From Bacillus sp. Y1 (lineage in GTDB: Bacteria; Bacillota; Bacilli; Bacillales; Cytobacillaceae), in the NCBI RefSeq assembly GCF_003586445.1, contig NZ_CP030028.1, positions 3,114,501 to 3,178,500 on the forward strand: a stretch of 64,000 bases of DNA, in the 5' to 3' direction. Position 1 is the first letter of the stretch; every line of letters begins with the position of its first letter. The position numbers were made by a program, and so were the translations under genes. Shown piece by piece: positions 43,106 to 51,090 of this stretch. Under the pieces are notes generated by a model. That model saw nothing but the letters and a program-made list of their open reading frames with translations. It did not search any database and had not been told where the DNA came from.

Positions 43106-44572
43106 TTATACCAAAACTGGTTCCGTGTTTGTTCTTTTAGTTGATTTCTCAATGATATCCCTAGCAATCCAAACGCCACACGCACTAGCTTGAGCCAACC
43201 CACGAGTGATCCCTGCTCCATCTCCACCAACATAAAGTCCACTAATTTCCGTTTCAAAACGATCATTTAACTTTGGTCGTGCGGAGTAAAACTTCGCTTC
43301 CACACCGTAGAATAATGTGTGCTCAGAAGCAAGACCTGGCGATACATGATTTAGCGCTTCTGTCATTTCAATTAAACTCTTCAGTGTATTATATGGAAGC
43401 ACTAACCCTAGATCTCCCGGTACTGCTTCTTTAAGTGTCGGCTCTAAAAAGCCCTCTTTAATACGCTTTTCAGTGGAACGGCGTCCATTTAAAATATCTC
43501 CGTACTTTTGAACAATTAGTCCACCGTTAGATAAACTATTGGCTAGCCTAGAAATTTCATGTGCGTACTCATTTGGCTTATCAAAAGGATCTGAGAAGGT
43601 GTGAGATACAAGTAAAGCAAAGTTCGTATTTGGGCTACCTAATTTAGGGTCCTTGTAAGCATGACCGTTCGCTAACATGATTCCAGAGTGATTCTCAACA
43701 ACGACATGGCCTGAAGGATTGCTACAGAAGGTTCTTACGCGGGTACCAACCGAAGTATTAAACGTAAATTTCCCTTCATACAAGTGCTCATTAATTTCTT
43801 CCATGACAATATTTGATGTTTCTACACGAACACCAATATCGACTTGATTATTAATCATTTTTAGACGTCTTGATTTTAATAGCTTGGCCAACCATACCGA
43901 ACCGTCGCGTCCTGGTGCAACCACCACTTTTTCAGCAGATAAGCTTTCCCCAGCTTTTAATTTAATTCCAGTTACCTTATGACCATCTGGCGTTTTTTCT
44001 GTGATTAAGTCCTCAACTTCTGCCTTGTAAACCATATCAATCTTTGTTTTTAAGTATTCGTAAATACTTTGAAGGATTTGTAGATTTTGTTCTGTTCCTA
44101 AGTGTCTTACTTGAGCACGAAGAAGCTTTAAGCCAGCAGCATATCCACGTCTCTCGATATCTCTAACTTTATCAGTTAAAGGATCAGTGATGCTTTCTGT
44201 CGCTCCGTGGTCAAGGTTGATCCGGTCCACGTAATTTATTAAATCAACAACCTGTGAATCTGGTAAATAATCCGTCATCCAGCCACCAAACTCACTTGTT
44301 ATATTAAACTTTCCATCTGAGTATGCACCAGCTCCCCCAAATCCATTGGTAATAGAACACGCAGGTAGACACCCAGCAAATTCCTTCCTACCAGCTGCTG
44401 GTGGGCATTTATCGATTTTTTTTTGTAAAATGGGACAATTTCTTTTATATATGTCGTGACCTTTATCAATTAATAATATGGATGCTTCTGGCATTTTTAA
44501 TGTAAGTTCATAACATGTAAAAATCCCAGCTGGACCTGCTCCAACAACGATAACATCATAATTTGTTTTCAA
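43106..44572 (-). CDS. FAD-dependent dehydrogenase-like protein (COG2509 type)
   Basis: A 488-residue flavoprotein: dinucleotide motif VVGAGPAGIFTCYEL at about 9-23, a second glycine motif at GLYVGGDGAGITRGLAQA near the C-terminus, and NGFGGAGAYSDGKFN in the N-terminal part. It belongs to a widespread uncharacterised group of NAD/FAD dehydrogenases. The TTG at 44570-44572 is six bases after GGAGGG. A strong sigma-A promoter and a PurR-like operator lie upstream, suggesting purine-linked control. Confidence 0.83.
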   Translation of the reverse strand: MKTNYDVIVVGAGPAGIFTCYELTLKMPEASILLIDKGHDIYKRNCPILQKKIDKCPPAAGRKEFAGCLPACSITNGFGGAGAYSDGKFNITSEFGGWMTDYLPDSQVVDLINYVDRINLDHGATESITDPLTDKVRDIERRGYAAGLKLLRAQVRHLGTEQNLQILQSIYEYLKTKIDMVYKAEVEDLITEKTPDGHKVTGIKLKAGESLSAEKVVVAPGRDGSVWLAKLLKSRRLKMINNQVDIGVRVETSNIVMEEINEHLYEGKFTFNTSVGTRVRTFCSNPSGHVVVENHSGIMLANGHAYKDPKLGSPNTNFALLVSHTFSDPFDKPNEYAHEISRLANSLSNGGLIVQKYGDILNGRRSTEKRIKEGFLEPTLKEAVPGDLGLVLPYNTLKSLIEMTEALNHVSPGLASEHTLFYGVEAKFYSARPKLNDRFETEISGLYVGGDGAGITRGLAQASACGVWIARDIIEKSTKRTNTEPVLV

Positions 44573-44625
44573 GGTATTCCCTCCGAGGCTACTATCTATA
44601 TTCGCATTTCCATTAACCATGTGTA

Positions 44626-44654
44626 AATATACCAAATATAGATTATTCAGTCAA
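44626..44654 (-). promoter_or_regulatory. Sigma-A promoter of the FAD-dependent protein gene
   Basis: On the minus strand -35 TTGACT (44649-44654), a 17-base spacer and -10 TATATT (44626-44631). Transcription starts about 45 bases before the TTG start codon. Confidence 0.8.
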
Positions 44655-44660
44655 CAATAA

Positions 44661-44700
44661 ATACGAACAATTTTTAAAAACATAAAAATAATGTTCGTAT
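44661..44700 (-). promoter_or_regulatory. Candidate PurR operator
   Basis: Two inverted PurBox-like sites, ATACGAACAA and its mirror ATGTTCGTAT, with 24 bases between the CGAAC and GTTCG cores. This agrees with two 14-bp boxes 16 bp apart. They lie immediately upstream of the -35 hexamer. The boxes read ACGAAC rather than CCGAAC. Confidence 0.55.
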
Positions 44701-44710
44701 TTTTACTATA

Positions 44711-44751
44711 TAAACAAAAGCTCGAGCAACTATCTCTCGAGCTTTTGTTTA
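44711..44751 (-). terminator. Terminator of the YjcZ-like gene
   Basis: Sixteen-bp perfect stem TAAACAAAAGCTCGAG / CTCGAGCTTTTGTTTA with nine-base loop, three bases past the stop. Confidence 0.9.
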
Positions 44752-44753
44752 TA

Positions 44754-44915
44754 TTAGCATCCTTTTCCGTAGAAACTAGCCCCGATGATGATGAGTAGAA
44801 TGAAAAGGACAACGATTAATGCAAAACCGCCACCATATCCACATCCAACTGGCGAAACTGCTGTAGGGTACCCGTAACCAGGGTAACAAGGGTCACATCC
44901 ATGTCCGTAATGCAT
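44754..44915 (-). CDS. YjcZ family sporulation protein
   Basis: A 53-residue protein: Tyr/Gly/Cys-rich N-terminus ([17 protein letters not shown]), then a C-terminal helix starting [20 protein letters not shown] and ending KGC. The [17 protein letters not shown] helix is diagnostic for the YjcZ/YczN group of small spore-associated proteins. SD TTAGGAGG is nine bases before the ATG. Too short for routine gene calling but well supported. Confidence 0.9.
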   Translation of the reverse strand: MHYGHGCDPCYPGYGYPTAVSPVGCGYGGGFALIVVLFILLIIIGASFYGKGC

Positions 44916-45094
44916 ATGTTTATACCTCCTAATTAAGCTTTCCTTTTACAATATTTACAATATGTAGTAGGTTCTTGTCCCGCATGTGTATATGCCCATT
45001 TTTCTCGAAAAAGTTTAGGCGGACAGTGTATCTCTTGTCAAAAGCGAATAAACATTGTAATGTTTTTATATTAAGAGGTTAGGAGTTATATAAA

Positions 45095-45700
45095 ATGAAA
45101 AGTATATTAAAGAGCTTTGTGAATGGTATTTTAACGATTGTACCAATCATACTCGTGGTTTACGTAACATATAAAACCTTCATGTTTTTAGATGGACTAT
45201 TAGGTGGGGTCCTGAAGCAGTACTTTAAAGAGTCGTACGTTCCAGGTATCGGAATTTTGGCAACGTTAGTGTTAATTACCATTTTAGGTTTTTTATCTAC
45301 GAAGTTTGTAACGGGTACCATCTTCCGAATCATTGACAGGTTATTAGAGAAAATTCCTTTCGTGAAAACCGTATATTCGGTTATAAAAGATACTGTCCAT
45401 TCCTTCTTAGGTGAGAAAAAATCCTTCTCAAAGGTGGCACTTGTAACCGTTCCTGGCACAAATATGAAAAGCCTTGGGTTTGTTACAGCAGAGGATCTTG
45501 ATGTTTTTTACGAACCGTTAAGTGATTATATCGCTGTGTACGTCCCTCAAACCTTTCAAGTGGCTGGATTCACCTTTTTAATCAAAAAAGAGGATGTTGA
45601 ATTTATCGATGTTAAGCCAGAAGATGCGATGAAATTTATCCTTTCTGGCGGCATGACCTCGAAGAAAACAACATTGATGGAAGCTCAAAAAGAAAGGTAA
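45095..45700 (+). CDS. DUF502 family membrane protein
   Basis: A 201-residue protein with two N-terminal helices (about 8-30 and 52-75), then a soluble part with KIPFVKTVYSVIKD and the conserved VPQTFQVAGFTFLIKKEDVEFID, the DUF502 pattern. Function unknown; related plant proteins (COV family) affect vascular patterning and membrane traffic. SD TTAGGAG. Convergent with msrB across a shared terminator. Confidence 0.87.
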   Translation: MKSILKSFVNGILTIVPIILVVYVTYKTFMFLDGLLGGVLKQYFKESYVPGIGILATLVLITILGFLSTKFVTGTIFRIIDRLLEKIPFVKTVYSVIKDTVHSFLGEKKSFSKVALVTVPGTNMKSLGFVTAEDLDVFYEPLSDYIAVYVPQTFQVAGFTFLIKKEDVEFIDVKPEDAMKFILSGGMTSKKTTLMEAQKER

Positions 45701-45724
45701 AAGCCGCATATGGCTTTTACCTTT
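45693..45724. terminator. Bidirectional terminator between DUF502 gene and msrB
   Basis: AAAGGTAAAAGCC / GGCTTTTACCTTT with a six-base loop, overlapping the end of the DUF502 gene and preceding the msrB stop. Confidence 0.85.
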
Positions 45725-45728
45725 TGTA

Positions 45729-46157
45729 TTATGAAAATAAAACTTTATACTTACCGTATCCTTTTTCATCCAGTTCCTCAACGGGAATAAATTGAAGTGC
45801 TGCAGAGTTGATACAGTACCTTAGCTTCGTCGGACCTGGTCCATCATCAAACACATGACCAAGATGAGAATCTGCAGATTTACTTCGGACTTCTGTACGA
45901 ACCATAAAATGACTGCGATCCATTTTTTCAATAATTTCTTCCTCGTCAATAGGCTTTGTAAAACTTGGCCATCCACATCCCGCATCATATTTATCCTTCG
46001 AGCTAAAAAGCGGCTTTCCTGAAACAATATCTACATAAATACCATCACCAAACTGATCCCAATATTCATTTCGAAACGGCGGCTCCGTCCCATTTCTTTG
46101 GGTCACCTCATATTGCATAGGAGTTAATCTTTCTTTTAAATCTCCTTCTTTTGTCAT
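45729..46157 (-). CDS. msrB: Peptide-methionine (R)-S-oxide reductase
   Basis: A 142-residue MsrB. Key features are [22 protein letters not shown] and the catalytic [11 protein letters not shown]. The usual structural-zinc CxxC pairs are missing, as in several Bacillus MsrB. Its start overlaps the msrA stop by four bases, so msrAB is one translationally coupled unit repairing both methionine sulfoxide epimers. Confidence 0.95.
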   Translation of the reverse strand: MTKEGDLKERLTPMQYEVTQRNGTEPPFRNEYWDQFGDGIYVDIVSGKPLFSSKDKYDAGCGWPSFTKPIDEEEIIEKMDRSHFMVRTEVRSKSADSHLGHVFDDGPGPTKLRYCINSAALQFIPVEELDEKGYGKYKVLFS

Positions 46158-46681
46158 TGGTCATCCCCCCAAGCTTTCTTAATAAAGGCAGCACGCCCAG
46201 ACCCCTCAGAATATCTTCCATATCGTACTGGGTTCTTTTTATAAAATTGTTGATGATAATCTTCAGCGGTATAAAATTCTTTTGCCGGTAAAATTTTTGT
46301 CGCGATAGGCTTTGAAAAACGACCACTTTGCGCTAATTCTAGCTTAGATTGTTCAGCTAACACCCTTTGTTCTTCGTCATGATAAAAGATTGCCGTTTCA
46401 TACGATTGCCCTCGATCATAAAACTGGCCACCCGGATCGGTTGGATCAATTTGTTGCCAGTATACGCTTAAAAGCTTTTCATAAGAAAATATTTCAGGAT
46501 CATACGTAATTTGTACAGCCTCGTAATGCCCAGTTGTTTCTCGGCATACCTCTTCATACGTAGGGTTTTCCTTATGTCCCCCTGTATAGCCACTGATGAC
46601 AGAAATAATTCCAGGCTGTTCATCAAACGGCTTTACCATACACCAAAAGCATCCACCAGCAAATGTCGCAAGTTTCTCCAT
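46154..46681 (-). CDS. msrA: Peptide-methionine (S)-S-oxide reductase
   Basis: A 175-residue MsrA with the catalytic motif [12 protein letters not shown] at about 8-19, [17 protein letters not shown] and [16 protein letters not shown]. The start is ATG 46679-46681 about five bases from GAGGTG; ten in-frame upstream codons have no SD. First gene of msrAB. Confidence 0.95.
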   Translation of the reverse strand: MEKLATFAGGCFWCMVKPFDEQPGIISVISGYTGGHKENPTYEEVCRETTGHYEAVQITYDPEIFSYEKLLSVYWQQIDPTDPGGQFYDRGQSYETAIFYHDEEQRVLAEQSKLELAQSGRFSKPIATKILPAKEFYTAEDYHQQFYKKNPVRYGRYSEGSGRAAFIKKAWGDDQ

Positions 46682-46764
46682 AAGGCACCTCTTTTCAAAT
46701 GACTCACACATATATAGAGTATTTCATTAAGACTTTCAATGCAAACAAGGAGCTTACATACAGT

Positions 46765-46793
46765 AAAAAAACCCCTTTTAAAAAGAGGTTTTT
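46765..46793 (-). terminator. Terminator of rsgA
   Basis: Inverted repeat around AAAACCCCTTTT / AAAAAGAGGTTTTT with a T-run on the minus strand, eight bases past the stop. Confidence 0.7.
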
Positions 46794-46800
46794 GTAAGAA

Positions 46801-47856
46801 TCACCGTTTTTGTTTCATTTGTTTATTAATCTTTTTCCACTTTTTCTTTTCATCTGATTGAGCTCTTTTATCAAGCTTACGATCCAGATAGGCCAGTTCT
46901 TTTTCCAACTTCTTGAAGCTTTGTAAGCGGCCTAGATCCATTACCCCTTCTTCAATTGCAGCGGTAACTGCACAACCAGGCTCATCCTCATGCTTACAGT
47001 CTCTATATCTACAATGACTACTAAGCTCTTGAATATCAGAGAAGCTCTCAGCCATACCAGTTCCGCCTTCCCAAAGCTGGATTTCTCTCATACCTGGCGT
47101 ATCAATTAATAAAGATCCGTTCGGTAAAACAACAAGTTCTCTGTGGGTTGTTGTATGACGTCCCTTATCATCAGCATCTCTTATACTTTGAATTTTTTGC
47201 TTTTCGGCCCCAAGTAAATAATTGGTGAGTGTGGACTTACCGACTCCTGACGAACCTAAGAGAGCCACCGTTTTACCGGGCAGCAAATGGATCTCCAGGT
47301 CTTCAAAACCGGTACCTGCCACCGCACTTATCACAACAATTGGTACACCTAGCGCAACACTTTCCACTAGTTGTACATTCTTCTGAACATCCGAGCATAA
47401 ATCTGCTTTTGTTAGAACAATTACCGGATTAGCACCACTTTCCCAAGCTAATAGCAAGTATCTTTCCATACGGCGTAAGTTCAAATCGTCGTTTAGAGAG
47501 TTAACCAAGAAAACGGTATCCACATTCGTAGCGACAATTTGTTCTTCCGTTGCATTTCCTGCTGTCTTTCGAGAAAATTTGCTTTGTCTAGGAAGAATGG
47601 CTTGGATAATCCCCTTTCCTTCATCTACACTAGGCTTAATTACCACCCAGTCACCGACTGCAGGATAATCCTCTCTTTTTTCAGCTTGAAAGACAAATTT
47701 ACCTGAAATCTCACAAAGCAATTCTCCATGCTCTGTTAACACACGATACATATGCTTATGTTCTAATGCAATTCTTCCTACAATCACTTGATTATTATCA
47801 AAAGTAGAAAATTCCTGTTCAAAAAAAAGATTATATCCGATTGTTTGTAAATTCAA
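46801..47856 (-). CDS. rsgA: Ribosome small-subunit GTPase RsgA
   Basis: A 351-residue circularly permuted GTPase acting late in 30S maturation: N-terminal OB fold, then G4 (LTKADL) before G1 (GSSGVGKSTL) and G3 (DTPGMRE), with a C-terminal zinc motif CRYRDCKHEDEPGCAV. At 351 residues with a long Lys-rich tail it looks like the second RsgA paralogue of Bacillaceae rather than the copy normally found beside prkC. TTG start at 47854-47856 is seven bases from AGGAGG. A leader ORF plus terminator hairpin precede it. Confidence 0.9.
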   Translation of the reverse strand: MNLQTIGYNLFFEQEFSTFDNNQVIVGRIALEHKHMYRVLTEHGELLCEISGKFVFQAEKREDYPAVGDWVVIKPSVDEGKGIIQAILPRQSKFSRKTAGNATEEQIVATNVDTVFLVNSLNDDLNLRRMERYLLLAWESGANPVIVLTKADLCSDVQKNVQLVESVALGVPIVVISAVAGTGFEDLEIHLLPGKTVALLGSSGVGKSTLTNYLLGAEKQKIQSIRDADDKGRHTTTHRELVVLPNGSLLIDTPGMREIQLWEGGTGMAESFSDIQELSSHCRYRDCKHEDEPGCAVTAAIEEGVMDLGRLQSFKKLEKELAYLDRKLDKRAQSDEKKKWKKINKQMKQKR

Positions 47857-47882
47857 CTTTTATCCTCCTAAAGTACATACTA

Positions 47883-47915
47883 AAAAACCATAGGCATACA
47901 CAGCCCATGGTTTTT
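47883..47915 (-). terminator. Terminator/attenuator in the rsgA leader
   Basis: AAAAACCAT-A-GGC / GCC-C-ATGGTTTTT with a seven-base loop and a T6 run on the minus strand, 27 bases before the rsgA start. With no other leftward gene behind it, it looks like an attenuator for rsgA or the end of a short RNA. Confidence 0.6.
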
Positions 47916-47945
47916 ACCGTACGAAAAGGAATGGATAAACGACCA

Positions 47946-48014
47946 TTATCTAGTAACTGATTGGGCTGTGTGAAATTGACAAGAAACACTATATACAATG
48001 CTTGATTTCATCAT
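47946..48014 (-). CDS. Putative leader peptide upstream of rsgA, 22 codons
   Basis: ORF MMKSSIVYSVSCQFHTAQSV plus two residues, starting at ATG 48012-48014 with AAAGGTGG about nine bases upstream. It ends 30 bases before the terminator-like hairpin in the rsgA leader. A TATAAT-like box lies upstream near 48048. Translation is not demonstrated. Confidence 0.35.
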   Translation of the reverse strand: MMKSSIVYSVSCQFHTAQSVTR

Positions 48015-48150
48015 CACACAACACCACCTTTTATATAATATTTGTATTATAACCCATATTCAGGAATCTGTAAACAAAAAAACAAACATAGGCACCTCTC
48101 CCACCTTCAAAGCATATGTTACACTGAATATCCTTTAAGGAGTGAGGGGT

Positions 48151-48921
48151 TTGTCTGATTATAGAAACCAGGATGACTATTTGCATAAAGCTGCTATGTA
48201 TGATTTATTAGCACAATATTATAAATACTTAGATCCATCCATGCATATTCACTATTACCAAAAACACATTAGGTATATGACCAAAGCAATGAGTTCCCTT
48301 AGAGCCCAATCAGTCGCAAACTACTATCAAAGCAATTCACCCGCTAGAATTCGTGTACTACATGCTTCACCTGATGCACCAAAAGTTGATGTATATATTA
48401 ATGGAAATCGAATTTTACGCGATTTTTCATTTAAAGAAACTAGCAATTACTTATCATTACCTGCTGGAAAATATCAAGTAGACATATATCCTGCAGGAGA
48501 CATGGTATCAACCGTTCTAAGTAGAAAGGTAACGGTTGAGGCTGGGAAGCAATATACACTTGCCGCTTCTGATATGGTTGAAAAGTTAAAGCTTGTAGTG
48601 CTTGACGATAATCCGAGTATTCCGTCCGGTGAAACGAAAGTTCGATTTGTACATCTCTCACCTGATACTCAACCAGTTGATATAGCCGTAAAGAATGGTG
48701 ATGTTATTTTCCGTAATATTGAGTTCAGACGCTCAAGCGATTATTTAGCCCTGTCTCCATTAACTGTCGATCTTGAGGTAAGAGCTACTGGAACAAAGGA
48801 TGTCCTACTTCCGTTGCCAGCTCTTTCATTCCAAAGAAATCAAGTATACACACTTGTAGCCGTAGGGCTAAGTAATGGTGAACCATCCATTGAACCTATC
48901 ATTTTAACGGAGAGAGAATAA
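48151..48921 (+). CDS. DUF4397 domain protein
   Basis: A 256-residue protein with two copies of a beta-sandwich typified by IRVLHASPDAPKVDVYING (about 66) and VRFVHLSPDTQPVDIAVKNG (about 170), the DUF4397 repeat. The N-terminal 60 residues are helical and Tyr/His-rich (LLAQYYKYLDPSMHIHYYQK). No signal peptide is obvious. Function unknown; Bacillus relatives are often spore- or surface-associated. TTG 48151 is eight bases from GGAG; the GTG three codons earlier overlaps that SD. Confidence 0.82.
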   Translation: MSDYRNQDDYLHKAAMYDLLAQYYKYLDPSMHIHYYQKHIRYMTKAMSSLRAQSVANYYQSNSPARIRVLHASPDAPKVDVYINGNRILRDFSFKETSNYLSLPAGKYQVDIYPAGDMVSTVLSRKVTVEAGKQYTLAASDMVEKLKLVVLDDNPSIPSGETKVRFVHLSPDTQPVDIAVKNGDVIFRNIEFRRSSDYLALSPLTVDLEVRATGTKDVLLPLPALSFQRNQVYTLVAVGLSNGEPSIEPIILTERE

Positions 48922-48950
48922 AATAGGTGGCCGTTAAGCCACCTATTTTA
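48919..48950. terminator. Bidirectional terminator between DUF4397 gene and ypmS
   Basis: TAAAATAGGTGGC / GCCACCTATTTTA, 13 bp with six-base loop. The plus-strand stop is in one arm and the ypmS stop in the other. Confidence 0.88.
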
Positions 48951-49518
48951 TTGGAACAAGAAGAGTAAACAGTATATTATCTCGTTTTAAATCAAAAGTA
49001 TTTACTCTTACCTTTGTATCGCTCTTCAGTTTTAGATCATGAAGGTTTACGTACACCTCTTCATCATTCGGTCGAATCGTAATCCAAGAAGGTATATCAT
49101 AACTATCCCGAATGAATTTCAATACGACTGGAACGGGCAATTGTAGATGCCCGATCGAGATGGTCTTGTGTCTGAGTATCAAATCACCATTATCTAAAGA
49201 CTCTGGTTCAAAGGTAAGTTTTAATTCCACGTCTTGAGTAAATACCTTCATCATTCCGTACAATTCCACCTGGTCAGTCAGTATGACGTTGTATTTGATT
49301 CTCTCATTAAGCCCTTGCTCTTCGATATAATGATTGATCAATCTGTTTAAATCGGCTTTGTTTGATTGAACATGAAATTGTACATAATCATCCTGATTGA
49401 TATCCTTTAGAGCAATTTCTTCATCCTTTGTAGGTAGGAAAATCAAAAAAATCACCCCAACTACAACGATGATATTAAGAATGACTAAAGCTATAAAAAG
49501 TTTTTTCCAACTATTCAT
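48943..49518 (-). CDS. ypmS: YpmS family protein
   Basis: A 191-residue membrane-anchored protein (TM about 6-28) with an extracytoplasmic YpmS domain (DUF2140: DLNRLINHYIEEQ, LYGMMKVFTQDVELKLTFEP, PVPVVLKFIRDSYDIPSW). Function unknown. ATG 49516-49518 follows GAGGC by eight bases and overlaps the ypmR end, so the two are coupled. Order ypmR-ypmS as in B. subtilis. Confidence 0.88.
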   Translation of the reverse strand: MNSWKKLFIALVILNIIVVVGVIFLIFLPTKDEEIALKDINQDDYVQFHVQSNKADLNRLINHYIEEQGLNERIKYNVILTDQVELYGMMKVFTQDVELKLTFEPESLDNGDLILRHKTISIGHLQLPVPVVLKFIRDSYDIPSWITIRPNDEEVYVNLHDLKLKSDTKVRVNTFDLKRDNILFTLLVPIK

Positions 49519-50353
49519 CAGTGTTTGCCTCATTTCTGGCAGTCGATCTCAACTCATACCGTTCCGTCAATATTCCTAATGCAAGATTTTCGTAAATTCT
49601 CACAGCAATTTTTTCGTAACCTAGATCATTAGGATGAAAGTAATCTGTATATAAGAGATTCTCTTCACTTTCCCGAAAAATATCAGCTATATCGACAAAA
49701 TAAGCCCGTTCATAGTCGGTTAATATCGTCCGACTCGCTATATTCCAATCCTGCATTATCATATCCATCTCTTCTACATCGGGAAACCACTCGTAGAAAG
49801 GATTGTACAATCCGATCAAGACAACCGTACCTGAAGGATTTACTTCACGAATCGATTCAATAATGGTTCGAAGATTTTTTTCGAATTGCTTTTTTTCCGT
49901 TTCAAATAACTCCAGATCTAAGGTAGAAAAATTTTCTCTTACTACTTTCATCACATCATTTCCGCCAATGGTGATAAGGACCATATCAGCGGTTTTTAAT
50001 GAATCTTTCACTTCATCTGTCTTTAGTTTACTAATAAGCTGGGATGTTCGATTGCCTCTTACGCCGTAGTTAACGATTTCTGCTGTGGTTATCCCTTTCT
50101 CTTTTTCTAAATATTCCTTAAGATAAGGCACATAGCCTCCACGGTTTGTACTGTCACCCACACCCTGAGTTAAAGAATCTCCTACGGAAACAATTTGAAA
50201 AGGTTGGGAAATAAAATCGATAGGAATAGGTGCTTTGTTTTCTACCGTAGTTTCTCTAAGCTGTATTTGATCTGACTTTTGATTTTGTATATGACTGCAA
50301 GAAGAAAGTACAAAGGTAATAACAAGAATAAAGGCCCACCTCACGAAAAACAC
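49511..50353 (-). CDS. ypmR: SGNH/GDSL-type lipase, lipoprotein YpmR
   Basis: A 280-residue exported hydrolase. The signal peptide ends with lipobox LSSC (Cys 19). SGNH blocks: VSVGDSLTQGVGD (Ser), NYGVRGNRT (Gly), ITIGGNDVM (Asn) and DYFHPNDLGYE (Asp/His). Probably acts on a surface lipid or ester; the substrate is unknown. Confidence 0.9.
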   Translation of the reverse strand: MFFVRWAFILVITFVLSSCSHIQNQKSDQIQLRETTVENKAPIPIDFISQPFQIVSVGDSLTQGVGDSTNRGGYVPYLKEYLEKEKGITTAEIVNYGVRGNRTSQLISKLKTDEVKDSLKTADMVLITIGGNDVMKVVRENFSTLDLELFETEKKQFEKNLRTIIESIREVNPSGTVVLIGLYNPFYEWFPDVEEMDMIMQDWNIASRTILTDYERAYFVDIADIFRESEENLLYTDYFHPNDLGYEKIAVRIYENLALGILTERYELRSTARNEANTDE

Positions 50354-50408
50354 CCGCCTTTATAGGTTTTTGTATAGTCTATGGTGAATTGCTTGTCAAA
50401 TAAACTAA

Positions 50409-50432
50409 AATAGACCTTTTAAAAGGTCTATT
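50409..50432 (-). terminator. Terminator of the SCO1 gene
   Basis: Perfect 24-base palindrome AATAGACCTTTT / AAAAGGTCTATT containing the stop codon, with T-rich tail on the minus strand. Confidence 0.75.
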
Positions 50433-51006
50433 GAAGGGCTTTCATATCATTAATAATTTCCTCATATGGAATTTCATTAAGACCAGTATAATATTTCATA
50501 ATTTTCCCATCTTGATTAACCAGATAAAAGTCAGTTCCGTGAATAACTTGGTCCTGATTTGTCGGTTTTTTAACTATTGTCTTAAATGAATCCATCGCAA
50601 ACTCTTCTATATGCGTTTGCTCATATCCAGTAAGGAAATTCCAGTTAGAAAAATCGACCTTGAAATACTCGCCAAATTCTTTTAACACATCTGGTGTATC
50701 TACATTAGGATCTACGGAAAAGGAAACAAATTCTACATTTTCAATCCCTTCATCTTTGACCATCTGCTGAAGCTTTTCCATATTATACGTCATTGGAAGA
50801 CACACGTCCTCACAGTTAGTAAAAATAAAATCCGCCACCCAAATTTTCCCTTCTAGATCCTTTAAACTAAAGGGCTTGCCTTCCTGATTTGTATACGTAA
50901 AATCAGCAACCGGCCAATTTTTCGCATCAGGTATCCCATTATTCCCACATGCTGCAAGAATAAATACCATCAGCATACTTACCCATCTAAACATCTTGAC
51001 CTTCAT
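50428..51006 (-). CDS. ypmQ: SCO1/SenC family copper protein
   Basis: A 192-residue lipoprotein (lipobox LAAC) with a thioredoxin fold. Copper ligands: CEDVC (CxxxC) and His in VIHGTDFYL. SCO proteins help assemble the CuA centre of cytochrome c oxidase. Position beside ypmR matches YpmQ of B. subtilis. AGGTGG precedes the ATG by four to five bases. Confidence 0.9.
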   Translation of the reverse strand: MKVKMFRWVSMLMVFILAACGNNGIPDAKNWPVADFTYTNQEGKPFSLKDLEGKIWVADFIFTNCEDVCLPMTYNMEKLQQMVKDEGIENVEFVSFSVDPNVDTPDVLKEFGEYFKVDFSNWNFLTGYEQTHIEEFAMDSFKTIVKKPTNQDQVIHGTDFYLVNQDGKIMKYYTGLNEIPYEEIINDMKALQ

Positions 51007-51090
51007 TTATCCACCTGCATTCATCATTCTTTTCAAGTTTATTCTAGCAAACGAGATAATAAGATGAAAGGGAAAAGAACTAAAATTCCT

